The notes below the pieces were generated by a model that was given only the letters and a program-made list of their open reading frames with translations, was not told the origin of the DNA and did no database searches. Shown here in pieces: positions 37,515-45,681 of a stretch of DNA of 64,000 bases. The translations under genes and the position numbers were made by a program. The stretch comes from Paludibacter sp. (lineage in GTDB: Bacteria > Bacteroidota > Bacteroidia > Bacteroidales > Paludibacteraceae), in the NCBI GenBank assembly GCA_031292575.1, contig JARLGX010000003.1, forward strand, positions 1 through 64,000, read 5' to 3'. The stretch's first letter is position 1, and each line of letters opens with the position of its first letter.

Positions 37515-38891
37515 TTACTTTTGGTTTTCTATAAAATTATTTCTTCTCTGCCTTTTCCAAGCCATTTTCAAGTCAGCTATTGAATCCCCAATTAAACTCT
37601 CCAACGGCTGTTCAATTAATTTACAAGCACTAGGTAAAACAGTTACGAATAATATTAAATCTAACAAAAAATTTCCAATTGCTGCACCTGTTAAACCAAA
37701 TTGCCTCGATAAAAAGTAAGATGCAATTACAGCTAAAATTGCAACTACCAGTGCTTTGATTGTAAAATTATAAGGTTTGTTGGCTGCTATCAACACATCG
37801 GACGACATCCACCAAGTACCGCTAAACAAAATTCCAATAATAAAGATATTCCACATCATTGTTGGCGGATTCAATGCTTTTCGGGTCCATAACTCATAAA
37901 ACCAAGGTCCTCCAACAAATAAAAGCATCATCCCTCCTATGGCAATAATTACAATTATAGATAATCCAATCCGAAATATTTTACGGGCTTGTTTCAGGTT
38001 TCCGGATCCAATTTCAAATTGCAATTCGGGTAATACCGAAGCAATTATTGTTGAATTGGCTTGATTAACGGCTCTGGTTAATGCTCGAACTGTATTAAAT
38101 ACAGTTACTGCCACGGGTCCTAAAACAATACGAACCACGAAAGTTGTGCCTTGAAAAAATACTGCTTGCCAAACAGGCGAAAGCAAAAAACCAAATCCTT
38201 TGTGAATTAATGATTTTATATCCGATTTTAAAACTACTCCTTTATATTCTTTAGTTATTGGAAGAATTCTATGTGCTACAAAACCATATGATAAAATAAA
38301 CAAAACAGTAATAATCAGATTGGTTAAAGCAAATTGAACAACGCCTCCACCCAATAACAAAACTATTAAACTAAAAATTAATACCGCGGACGAATAAACA
38401 CTTAGCAAAATCATGCCCAATGATGCCCTTCGTGCTGCCCTGAAATGAGCTTCGTACAATTGTTGAAAAAAAAATATAATGCGCGAGGCCATTAGGAACG
38501 AAACTGCCAGAATAGCTTGTTGTTTTACAATTAATGATTTATCGAAGATATGATAATAACTGAGAATAAAAATCAATAATATTGATACTAAAATGCTGGA
38601 AACAACTATAAATATAATGGATAGGAAACCACTTTTGGCTATATTGGCAGCACCTTGTTTGTCGTCGGAAGCATATTTCAAAACAAATGAATTAGCCGCG
38701 GCCGTTCCAAAGCCTAAATCAGAAAATCCAATTATAGTGGGAATTATAGTAAGGGTTAACCATTCGCCATAATAAGCCGCTCCCCAGGTAGTGATAAAAA
38801 ATGGGACAAGTAAAAGCTGTTCAGCAATTTTTATAATTTTTTGTACAGCCGAAGCTAATCCATTTTGAATCAATTTTTTCCTAACAGACAT
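37515..38891 (-). CDS. Wzx-type flippase (cluster 2)
   Basis: A 458-residue polysaccharide transporter with about twelve hydrophobic segments, opening LIQNGLASAVQKIIKIAEQL with TWGAAYYGEWLTLTIIP. The middle contains PELQFEIGSGNLKQARKIFR, a common cytoplasmic loop in this family. It would flip the cluster 2 lipid-linked unit. It is clearly different in detail from the cluster 1 flippase, consistent with a different cargo. Confidence 0.88.
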   Translation of the reverse strand: MSVRKKLIQNGLASAVQKIIKIAEQLLLVPFFITTWGAAYYGEWLTLTIIPTIIGFSDLGFGTAAANSFVLKYASDDKQGAANIAKSGFLSIIFIVVSSILVSILLIFILSYYHIFDKSLIVKQQAILAVSFLMASRIIFFFQQLYEAHFRAARRASLGMILLSVYSSAVLIFSLIVLLLGGGVVQFALTNLIITVLFILSYGFVAHRILPITKEYKGVVLKSDIKSLIHKGFGFLLSPVWQAVFFQGTTFVVRIVLGPVAVTVFNTVRALTRAVNQANSTIIASVLPELQFEIGSGNLKQARKIFRIGLSIIVIIAIGGMMLLFVGGPWFYELWTRKALNPPTMMWNIFIIGILFSGTWWMSSDVLIAANKPYNFTIKALVVAILAVIASYFLSRQFGLTGAAIGNFLLDLILFVTVLPSACKLIEQPLESLIGDSIADLKMAWKRQRRNNFIENQK

Positions 38892-39055
38892 CCTTGCTTA
38901 ATTGTTGATTATATCTATTTAAAATAAAATCTGAATTTTGACTGCGATTTTAGATTGTCGATATAAGTTGGAATTGATAACCACTTATAATATTTTTAAA
39001 ATTCCACGAACAATGATTTTAGGGCAATAATTAGTTTGTAACCAATTATTTGAAT

Positions 39056-41425
39056 TTATTTATCATCTTCACCATAACCGTTCCCATAGCCGTACTTGTT
39101 CCCATAACCATAGCCATATTTTGCGCCATAACCGTTTCTGAACGATGCTTTGTGAAAATCAGTTGCATTCAACAAAAAATACATTCTGTTTAATTTATTC
39201 TGCTTAAACAAATGGGTGGCATCTTCAATATTCTTTTTAGGAGTGTAATCGGCCCGAACCAGGTAAAGGGTCACATCGGCAAAACGGTTAAGCAAATAAG
39301 CGTCCGATACAATTCCCAAGGGTGCCGTATCAATAATAATATAATCGTATTTCTTTTTACAATCTGCAATTAATGTATCAAGTGCCGGCTTAGCCATCAG
39401 TTCTCCCGGATTTGGAGGCACAGGACCGGCCGTTATAACCGATAAATTAGGATGTATTCCCGATGGTCTGATAATCTCATTCTCATTCAGATTGCCCGAA
39501 AGGTACATGGTAATACCCAACTTATTATCTAAACCAATATAATCTCCCAATTTTGGTTTTCTGACATCGAGCCCTACAATCAGCACTTTTTTGTCGAGTA
39601 GTGCCAGACTTATTGCCAAATTTATACAAATAAACGTTTTCCCTTCGCCACCAATACTCGACACCACATTAATTACTTGTTGGTCGGCATCATTAAGTAA
39701 ATACATTAAATTAGTTCGCAACAAGCGGAACATTTCTGTTATTCGGTTAGTACCATTTTCGCGGATTATAATGTTTCCTGTTTGTTCACTTTTTGCTATT
39801 TCACCTAAAATAGGAACAATGGATATTTTTTCCAGTTCTTCTTTGTTTTCAATATGATAACGGAGCAAATCGCGCACTGCCAATCCAATAATTGGCAAAA
39901 TAATACCTAAAATAAAACTTACCAATAATATAACAAGGCTTTTGGGAAAAACAGGAATATCATTGCTACTTGGTGTATCAATAATCTTTGCTTTAGGCAC
40001 TACCACCATCATGTTCAGGGAATTTTCTTCTTTTTTTTGAAGCAGAAAAAGATATAAAGATTCTTTAATCCCTTGCTGACGTTTTATTTCTGCATATTCA
40101 CGTTCCTGACGTGGAATAGCCTTGATACGTCCGGCATTTTCATGGTCTTGCTTCAGCAAATCCTGCCGCACAATTTGTAAATTCCGCTTTTCGTTTTGAA
40201 TGCTTGACTGTACCGTACTGTACACTCCATCAATTTGGGCAGTGAGATCTATCATAGATTGATTCGTTGCGGTAGCCGTTCTGGCGTAACGATTTCTTTC
40301 CAGCAATAGCTTATTATAATTATTAATAAGTTCATTCAGGCTTTGGCTTTGAATTCCTGTACCCGTTGGTAATAAATGATAGCGGTTTTCCTTTTTATGA
40401 ATATATTCATCCATATCTGAAACTACAGCCAATTGAGTTTCAACATCAAGGCGTTTTTGTTCATAATCACCCGTTTTCTTAATGAACAATTCAGCCTCAG
40501 ATTGTATATCGGTCAATCCCTGACTTTGTTTATAATTTTCAACCTGTGTTTCAACATCTTTTAGTTCTTTAGTCAGTGAATCGAGTCGGTTCGAAACAAA
40601 CTCGTTGGTATTAGTTGCCACTAAATTTTGATCTTTCATGTCTTCTCGATTGTACACATCAATCAATTTATACAGAAAATCCATTCCCTGTTCAACGTTG
40701 GAGGTTTTGAGTGTGATATTCACCACAGATGTATTTTGGGATGTCAGTTCCAAAGACATTTTCTTTAAAATCTTATTCGCTATTTTGACTGGTTTTTGTA
40801 TCTTGATTCCAATTGTAGTTTGGTTTTGGAGTATCAATCCACTACATTTGTAATAAACCTTTCCGAACGGCAAAACCACCGTCGAGTCCTTTGATGTAGC
40901 TTTTACTCTAAAGTCTTTATCATTATAAGTGCCACTGAATTCAAATTCATCATGAGGAAAAATAATGACTTTAAATTCTATCGGGTCCTTTATCTTATTC
41001 AATTCAACATTGGATAAAGATATCCGGAGGGGATTGTTATTGCCATACAAAATTTTATTATTAAACGATCTTATTTCAGTATAACTAACATAAAGTCCTA
41101 ATTCTCTGACAACTTCTTCGGTCAAATTAGATGTTTTTAACACTTCAAGTTCGTTATCCACGTTATTTTTCACATCCAGCAGCCCTAAATCTTTCAATTG
41201 TCCAAGTTCCGAAGTGCCACCGCCTTTTTTATCATCTTTGAGTAAAATTGTTGTATTCACTTCGTAAATTGGAGTCACAATTTTTAGATATAAAATGGCT
41301 AAAACCAAACACAAAGCCAACGACATTAAAAATAGCTTCCAATAAGACACGTATTTAAAAAACAAACCAAGAAAATCAACTTGAAGTTCATCATCTACCT
41401 CTTCTGTATCGTAATAAGTATTCAT
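39056..41425 (-). CDS. Wzc-type co-polymerase with tyrosine autokinase (cluster 2)
   Basis: A Wzz domain with two membrane segments (about 30-50 and about 505-525) flanks a periplasmic coiled coil (ETQVENYKQSQGLTDIQSE). The BY-kinase follows with SSIGGEGKT (Walker A), VLIVGLDVRKPKL (A') and YIIIDTAPLGIVSD (B). The tail is a repeated Tyr-Gly sequence (YGAKYGYGYGNKYGYG), richer in tyrosines than its paralogue. The ATG at 41425 is preferred over an upstream TTG at 41431. It pairs with the wza just upstream. Confidence 0.93.
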   Translation of the reverse strand: MNTYYDTEEVDDELQVDFLGLFFKYVSYWKLFLMSLALCLVLAILYLKIVTPIYEVNTTILLKDDKKGGGTSELGQLKDLGLLDVKNNVDNELEVLKTSNLTEEVVRELGLYVSYTEIRSFNNKILYGNNNPLRISLSNVELNKIKDPIEFKVIIFPHDEFEFSGTYNDKDFRVKATSKDSTVVLPFGKVYYKCSGLILQNQTTIGIKIQKPVKIANKILKKMSLELTSQNTSVVNITLKTSNVEQGMDFLYKLIDVYNREDMKDQNLVATNTNEFVSNRLDSLTKELKDVETQVENYKQSQGLTDIQSEAELFIKKTGDYEQKRLDVETQLAVVSDMDEYIHKKENRYHLLPTGTGIQSQSLNELINNYNKLLLERNRYARTATATNQSMIDLTAQIDGVYSTVQSSIQNEKRNLQIVRQDLLKQDHENAGRIKAIPRQEREYAEIKRQQGIKESLYLFLLQKKEENSLNMMVVVPKAKIIDTPSSNDIPVFPKSLVILLVSFILGIILPIIGLAVRDLLRYHIENKEELEKISIVPILGEIAKSEQTGNIIIRENGTNRITEMFRLLRTNLMYLLNDADQQVINVVSSIGGEGKTFICINLAISLALLDKKVLIVGLDVRKPKLGDYIGLDNKLGITMYLSGNLNENEIIRPSGIHPNLSVITAGPVPPNPGELMAKPALDTLIADCKKKYDYIIIDTAPLGIVSDAYLLNRFADVTLYLVRADYTPKKNIEDATHLFKQNKLNRMYFLLNATDFHKASFRNGYGAKYGYGYGNKYGYGNGYGEDDK

Positions 41426-41551
41426 ACTCAATTAAAAATTAGAATCATAAAACTTGGATTATAAAAATATGGAGTTAGAAATGAGAGCAGGAATATGCGA
41501 AAAAAACCAACTATCGGAACTTAAAAAAGAGGACAAAAAAGATTCCGGGTT

Positions 41552-42364
41552 CTATTTTATAATAGTAATAACCAAACTTGACAATGAAAATAATATAGAC
41601 AATGCAGAAATTCCAAATGATTCAGCTGCCCCGAAATTTGAAGAGTTAGCTTTTGATTTATTAGGTGCTACATACACCACATCGTTTTGTTCCAAATAAT
41701 AGGCAGGAGAATAGATAATATTCTCATCAGTTAAATCAACGGTCATGTACTTTTTAGTTCCATCGGCATTTTCCCGTAATACTTTGACATTATCACGTCG
41801 CCCATAAATGGTCATATCGCCGGCTAATGCGAGTCCTTCAAAAATCGTCAACCTTTCATTACCGGTAATATATTTACCTGGTTTAAGCACTTCACCAACA
41901 ATATTTACAGAGAAATTAGTTATGCGGATAGTAACTATGGGGTGTTCTTTGTTGAACGCACTTGCCAACTTATTTTGAAGAAGCAATTCAAGTTCGTTGC
42001 GAGTTATGCCTTTTACTAATAATTTGCCTAATACCGGAAAATCAATAAATCCGTTTTCGTCCACCAAATATGTTTGTAAGGTAGGCATCGATGATAAACT
42101 AACCGGAACATTATCGGTGATTTGTGGCACCACAAGGTTATAAATCTGTGACGTAGCGGGTTGGGTTGTTACGACAGTAATACTTAGTAAATCCAACGGT
42201 TTTATTCTTGCACAATGTACGCCTTTTAGTTGATTTTGCGGTAATGAATCATTTGTGTTATCGAGTTTCTGAAAATAAGTAACTTGTTTAACTCCGGCGC
42301 AAGAACTAATCAAAAAAGTAACTAAAATCAAAAAGAATGGAAAGATCGATTTATTAAATTTCAT
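41552..42364 (-). CDS. Wza-type outer-membrane polysaccharide export lipoprotein (cluster 2)
   Basis: The lipoprotein signal ends LISSC with Cys22, followed by AGVKQVTYFQKLDN, nearly the same as the cluster 1 copy. The export domain (RIKPLDLLSITVVTTQP; VDENGFIDFPVLGKLLVKG) and the SLBB-type domain (VNIVGEVLKPGKYIT) follow, then a C-terminal hydrophobic segment. It lacks the roughly 40-residue polar linker of the paralogue. It exports the finished chain through the outer membrane. Confidence 0.92.
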   Translation of the reverse strand: MKFNKSIFPFFLILVTFLISSCAGVKQVTYFQKLDNTNDSLPQNQLKGVHCARIKPLDLLSITVVTTQPATSQIYNLVVPQITDNVPVSLSSMPTLQTYLVDENGFIDFPVLGKLLVKGITRNELELLLQNKLASAFNKEHPIVTIRITNFSVNIVGEVLKPGKYITGNERLTIFEGLALAGDMTIYGRRDNVKVLRENADGTKKYMTVDLTDENIIYSPAYYLEQNDVVYVAPNKSKANSSNFGAAESFGISALSILFSLSSLVITIIK

Positions 42365-42451
42365 ATATTGGACAGTAGTTGAGAAAGTTTGTAAAAGATA
42401 AATGATTGATTATATTACTTTTAAAATTAAAAATTGAAAAGTAGGCATGAA

Positions 42452-42485
42452 AATGTTCGTCACTCACATCCTTGAGTAACGAATT
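42452..42485 (-). promoter_or_regulatory. 34-nt leader stem-loop upstream of wza (cluster 2)
   Basis: The outer arms are AATGTTCGTC and AACGAATT, as at 24541-24574. The stem is TTCGTCACTC (42456-42465) with GAGTAACGAA (42474-42483), ten pairs with one G-U in RNA, and an 8-nt loop. It sits between upxY and wza, 87 nt before the wza start. Equal length and shared outer arms with different but still pairing inner stems argue for a conserved RNA or DNA hairpin; the UpxY link is inference. Confidence 0.55.
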
Positions 42486-42600
42486 ATCAACATTAAATCA
42501 ATTTAAATTCTATTTTTGTTTTCAAAACAATCCACACACTTTTTAAATCTTGCTACATTACCCCTAGTTAAAACCACTATCTACAAATCTTAATTACCAA

Positions 42601-43113
42601 TTAATTGATCTTTTCAACAAAGGACAATGGTATAATGGTGGTTGCACATCCAAAATTATCAAGCCTGATAATTACTTTATGAATCCCTTTTACCTCAATA
42701 AGTTCGCCCATCAAACCCTGCAAGGGACCTTTACAAATTTGAACAATTTCGCCTTTCTCCATGTGCTCATTGCTGAATTCTACTTCTTCATCCGAAAATT
42801 CTACCATATTGCGAAAACGGGTCATCTGATTATCCGGAATTATTGTTGGGTCTCCTCCTTCTTTCACAAACGCAATTGCTCCATAAATTTTCAGCACTTT
42901 TCTGAAATCATCGGGTTTTATATGTACAAAAATATATCCTCGAATTACTGTAACAGCTACTTCTTTAATTCTGTCGCTCCAGCGATGTTTTAAAATTTTT
43001 ACGGGCAAGTAATGCTCTATGCCTGCAGAAAAAAAACGTTCACTTACTTTCTTTTCTGCCCTGGGAGCGGTGTACACAGCATACCAATGGTGGTCATCAG
43101 ATTGTAAATTCAT
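42601..43113 (-). CDS. UpxY-family transcription antiterminator
   Basis: A NusG paralogue of 170 residues. The NGN domain runs from HHWYAVYTAPRAEKKVSERF through VIRGYIFVHIKPDDFRKV, and a KOW-like C-terminal segment contains GEIVQICKGPLQGLMGELIEV. In Bacteroides, proteins of this family prevent premature termination in the leader of their own capsule operon. Here it is the second gene of cluster 2, after the dehydrogenase. No UpxZ partner gene is visible, and cluster 1 has no copy of its own. Confidence 0.9.
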   Translation of the reverse strand: MNLQSDDHHWYAVYTAPRAEKKVSERFFSAGIEHYLPVKILKHRWSDRIKEVAVTVIRGYIFVHIKPDDFRKVLKIYGAIAFVKEGGDPTIIPDNQMTRFRNMVEFSDEEVEFSNEHMEKGEIVQICKGPLQGLMGELIEVKGIHKVIIRLDNFGCATTIIPLSFVEKIN

Positions 43114-43142
43114 AAATTATTCGTCTATATTATTATCAGTAC

Positions 43143-44432
43143 TTATAATCTACCATCCACCCACCGTCTGTCTATCACAGCTTTTGCATCAAAAACTACT
43201 GCGCCGTTTTTGAAATAACCTTCAAAGTCTATCGATTTAAATTCATCGTGTGCCACAGCAAGCAGCACTGCTTCATATTTTTTAGTTTTATCTAAAGAAT
43301 TTATAATGTCAACTCCATACTCATGCTTAACTTCTTCGGGTAGCGCCCAAGGGTCATAAATATCAACATTCAATCCAAATTCACACAATTCACGGTAGAT
43401 GTCCACTACTTTAGTATTACGGATGTCGGGACAATTTTCTTTAAATGTTACTCCTAAAATTAACACATTTGCATCTTTGATCTTCTGAATTTTCTGAATC
43501 ATCAATTTCAAAACCTTGTTAGCAATAAATGGAGCAATGCTGTTATTAACATGGCGCCCCGAAAGGATTACCTGTGGTACATATCCCAACGATTCAGCTT
43601 TACTGGCAAGGTAATACGGATCCACGCTGATACAATGTCCTCCAACCAAACCCGGGCGATATTTCAAAAAGTTCCATTTCGTTCCCGCTGCTTCAAGCAC
43701 ATCGTTCGTATCAATTCCCACCTTATCAAATATCAATGCTAATTCATTGACAAAAGAAATATTTACATCACGTTGAGCATTTTCAATAATTTTTGAAGCT
43801 TCCGCCACCTTTATACTGGGAGCTTTGTGCGTTCCTGCACTTATAATGGAAGCATACAAATCATTCACTTTGTCTGCAATTTCGGGAGTTGAGCCTGAAG
43901 TAACTTTTTTAATTTTAGTTAAGGTATTTACTTTATCACCAGGGTTAATGCGTTCGGGGCTATACCCCGCAAAAAAGTCAGCATTAAACTTTAATCCTGA
44001 CACTTTTTCTATAACAGGTACGCAATCTTCTTCTGTACATCCGGGATAAGTAGTTGATTCATAAATGGCAATATTGCCTTTGCTTATAACTCTTCCCAAC
44101 ATTTCCGATGCCTTAATCAACGGTTGTAGATCAGGCATATTGAAATTATTGATTGGTGTTGGAACAGTAACTATATAAGTATCATATTCTTTCAAATCGT
44201 TTTCGTTGGATGAAAAAGATAATCCGATAGATGGATGAGACTTATAAATACTGGTTGCTTCAAGCAATCCATCTAAGTCTGCTTCCAACGTGTGATCAAT
44301 TCCTTGTTTCAACTCTTCTACACGCGTATTATTTATATCATATCCAAGTACTTTATACTTTTTCCCAAATTCTATGGCTAAGGGCAATCCAACATAGCCC
44401 AAACCGATAACTGCAATTTTAATTTCTTTCAT
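43143..44432 (-). CDS. Nucleotide-sugar 6-dehydrogenase (TviB/WbpA type)
   Basis: It oxidises a UDP-N-acetylhexosamine to the uronic acid using two NAD+. The N-terminal Rossmann motif is IAVIGLGYVGLPLAIEFG. GYSPERINPGDK and KKVTSGSTPE mark the TviB/VipA/WbpA group rather than UDP-glucose dehydrogenase. The catalytic Cys lies in VGGHCISVDPYYL, and GVTFKENCPDIRNTK is in the C-terminal NAD/UDP domain. It opens cluster 2 and implies an acidic sugar in at least one polymer. The first ATG at 44432 is used. Confidence 0.92.
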   Translation of the reverse strand: MKEIKIAVIGLGYVGLPLAIEFGKKYKVLGYDINNTRVEELKQGIDHTLEADLDGLLEATSIYKSHPSIGLSFSSNENDLKEYDTYIVTVPTPINNFNMPDLQPLIKASEMLGRVISKGNIAIYESTTYPGCTEEDCVPVIEKVSGLKFNADFFAGYSPERINPGDKVNTLTKIKKVTSGSTPEIADKVNDLYASIISAGTHKAPSIKVAEASKIIENAQRDVNISFVNELALIFDKVGIDTNDVLEAAGTKWNFLKYRPGLVGGHCISVDPYYLASKAESLGYVPQVILSGRHVNNSIAPFIANKVLKLMIQKIQKIKDANVLILGVTFKENCPDIRNTKVVDIYRELCEFGLNVDIYDPWALPEEVKHEYGVDIINSLDKTKKYEAVLLAVAHDEFKSIDFEGYFKNGAVVFDAKAVIDRRWVDGRL

Positions 44433-44507
44433 TAATTAAATATATTACCACAAATTTTACTTTAAGTATCTATAAAAATGCAACAAATCAATTATTAAAT
44501 ATAGTTG

Positions 44508-44538
44508 CAAAGATACAATAAAGCATTTGAAAAAACCT
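44508..44538 (-). promoter_or_regulatory. Promoter for EPS cluster 2
   Basis: Minus-strand TATCTTTG (44508-44515) matches the Bacteroidota -7 box exactly. A TTG at 44536-44538 lies 20 bp upstream as the -33 element. The predicted transcript would have a leader of about 70 nt before the dehydrogenase start. Confidence 0.55.
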
Positions 44539-44572
44539 AAAACAGCAATAGAAATTGAATTCTCATAAATTT

Positions 44573-44580
44573 TAAATTTG
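44573..44580 (+). promoter_or_regulatory. Promoter -7 box for the NUDIX gene
   Basis: TAAATTTG fits TAnnTTTG on the plus strand, 87 nt before the preferred start at 44667. A TTG at 44555-44557 is a possible but closely spaced -33 element. It is divergent from the cluster 2 promoter. Confidence 0.4.
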
Positions 44581-44666
44581 TTTTAAAAGGTAAACTTTTA
44601 CTACAACATTTGAAATTATTCGTTTGTTTTCATTTAATTTGTATTTCAATAATAAAATTGTTAAAC

Positions 44667-45179
44667 ATGGTTTCAATTGAGTATTTTCCAGTAGTTAATG
44701 ACCAAGGCGATATAATTGGTAAAGCCACCCGCTCTGAATGTCATTCGGGTTCATTTTTATTGCATCCGGTTGTACATTTGCATGTGTTCAATAAGTCAGG
44801 TGAGTTATTTTTACAAAAACGCGCTTTAGATAAGGATATTCAACCCGGGAAATGGGATACATCGGTTGGTGGACATGTAGATTTTGATGAACAAATAGAA
44901 CATGCATTAATCAGGGAAGTTAATGAAGAGCTCGGAATTGTTGACTTTGTACCTAAATTTATTAAACGTTATAAATTTGTATCGGACAAAGAAGCCGAAT
45001 TAGTTCATAGTTATTATACCATTTACGATGGGCCTATTCAAATTGACCCAATAGAAATATCAGAAGGAAAATTTTGGAAAATAAACGATATTGAAAATCA
45101 AATAGGGAAACAGGTTTTCACTCCTAATTTTGAACAAGAGTTCAAAGATGTTATTTCAACCCTTACCATAATACCATAA
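44667..45179 (+). CDS. NUDIX hydrolase, isopentenyl-diphosphate isomerase-like
   Basis: The NUDIX box is readable as GGHVDFDEQIEHALIREVNEELGI (shown split: GGHVDFDEQIEHALIREV, then NEELGI), with the catalytic REVNEE segment. The N-terminal ATRSECHSG and HPVVHLHVFNKSGELFLQKR resemble the Idi/YfcD-type subgroup that hydrolyses nucleoside-diphosphate-linked compounds. The exact substrate is unknown. The frame extends to a TTG at 44610, but the ATG at 44667 (MVSIEYFPV) fits family starts. It is the first plus-strand gene after the EPS region. Confidence 0.85.
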   Translation: MVSIEYFPVVNDQGDIIGKATRSECHSGSFLLHPVVHLHVFNKSGELFLQKRALDKDIQPGKWDTSVGGHVDFDEQIEHALIREVNEELGIVDFVPKFIKRYKFVSDKEAELVHSYYTIYDGPIQIDPIEISEGKFWKINDIENQIGKQVFTPNFEQEFKDVISTLTIIP

Positions 45180-45181
45180 AA

Positions 45182-45213
45182 AAACGGTTGACCATTAAAA
45201 TAGTCAACCGTTT
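45182..45213. terminator. Bidirectional terminator
   Basis: AAACGGTTGAC (45182-45192) pairs exactly with GTCAACCGTTT (45203-45213) around a 10-nt loop, with A-rich and T-rich flanks. It sits between two converging genes and can serve both. Confidence 0.8.
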
Positions 45214-45237
45214 CAATTATTTTAGTAAAAAAATTTA

Positions 45238-45579
45238 TTACTCGATAATCTCATCTACTGCCTCCAATTCTACCATCAATGAGTCTTTTGGAATTCGGGT
45301 ACCAACTTCCACATTAATTTTCTTTATACGAGCTGTAAAAGGCATCTGTATTCTATTTTGCATTTTCATGGCTTCTAAAATTAAAAGAGGCTCACCTTCA
45401 CTCACAATTTCGCCTTCCTGGACAAAAACATTAAGAATAGTACCTGGTATAATGGATTGTATTTCAAATGCACTTGGATTAATCCATGGTTTTCTATTCT
45501 GAAATTTTTTTGTAAGAAGCGTCTTATATTTTCGAGCCGTTACAGCAAAATCTACATATTCTGGTTTTTTTGTTTCCAT
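45238..45579 (-). CDS. Biotin carboxyl carrier protein
   Basis: A small biotinyl domain protein with the classic EAMKM site, Lys72 being the biotinylated residue. SIIPGTILNVFVQEGEIVSEGEPLL is the preceding half of the barrel (in pieces: SIIPGTILNVFVQEG, then EIVSEGEPLL). The first 35 residues are charged and probably extend the linker. It acts with the carboxyltransferase encoded just upstream, carrying CO2 in a propionyl-CoA carboxylase or methylmalonyl-CoA decarboxylase type complex. Confidence 0.9.
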   Translation of the reverse strand: METKKPEYVDFAVTARKYKTLLTKKFQNRKPWINPSAFEIQSIIPGTILNVFVQEGEIVSEGEPLLILEAMKMQNRIQMPFTARIKKINVEVGTRIPKDSLMVELEAVDEIIE

Positions 45580-45681
45580 ATTATTTTTGTTAGTTACAAT
45601 TTATGTTAGGGTCAAGCCAAAATATATCTAAACCTGACAAATAAACAACTTTAATTAAATTGTAAATGAATAAATTGCACA

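Noticed and set aside
41454-41699. 81-residue plus-strand frame
   Set aside because: Mostly antisense to the end of the cluster 2 wza gene; no recognisable protein features.
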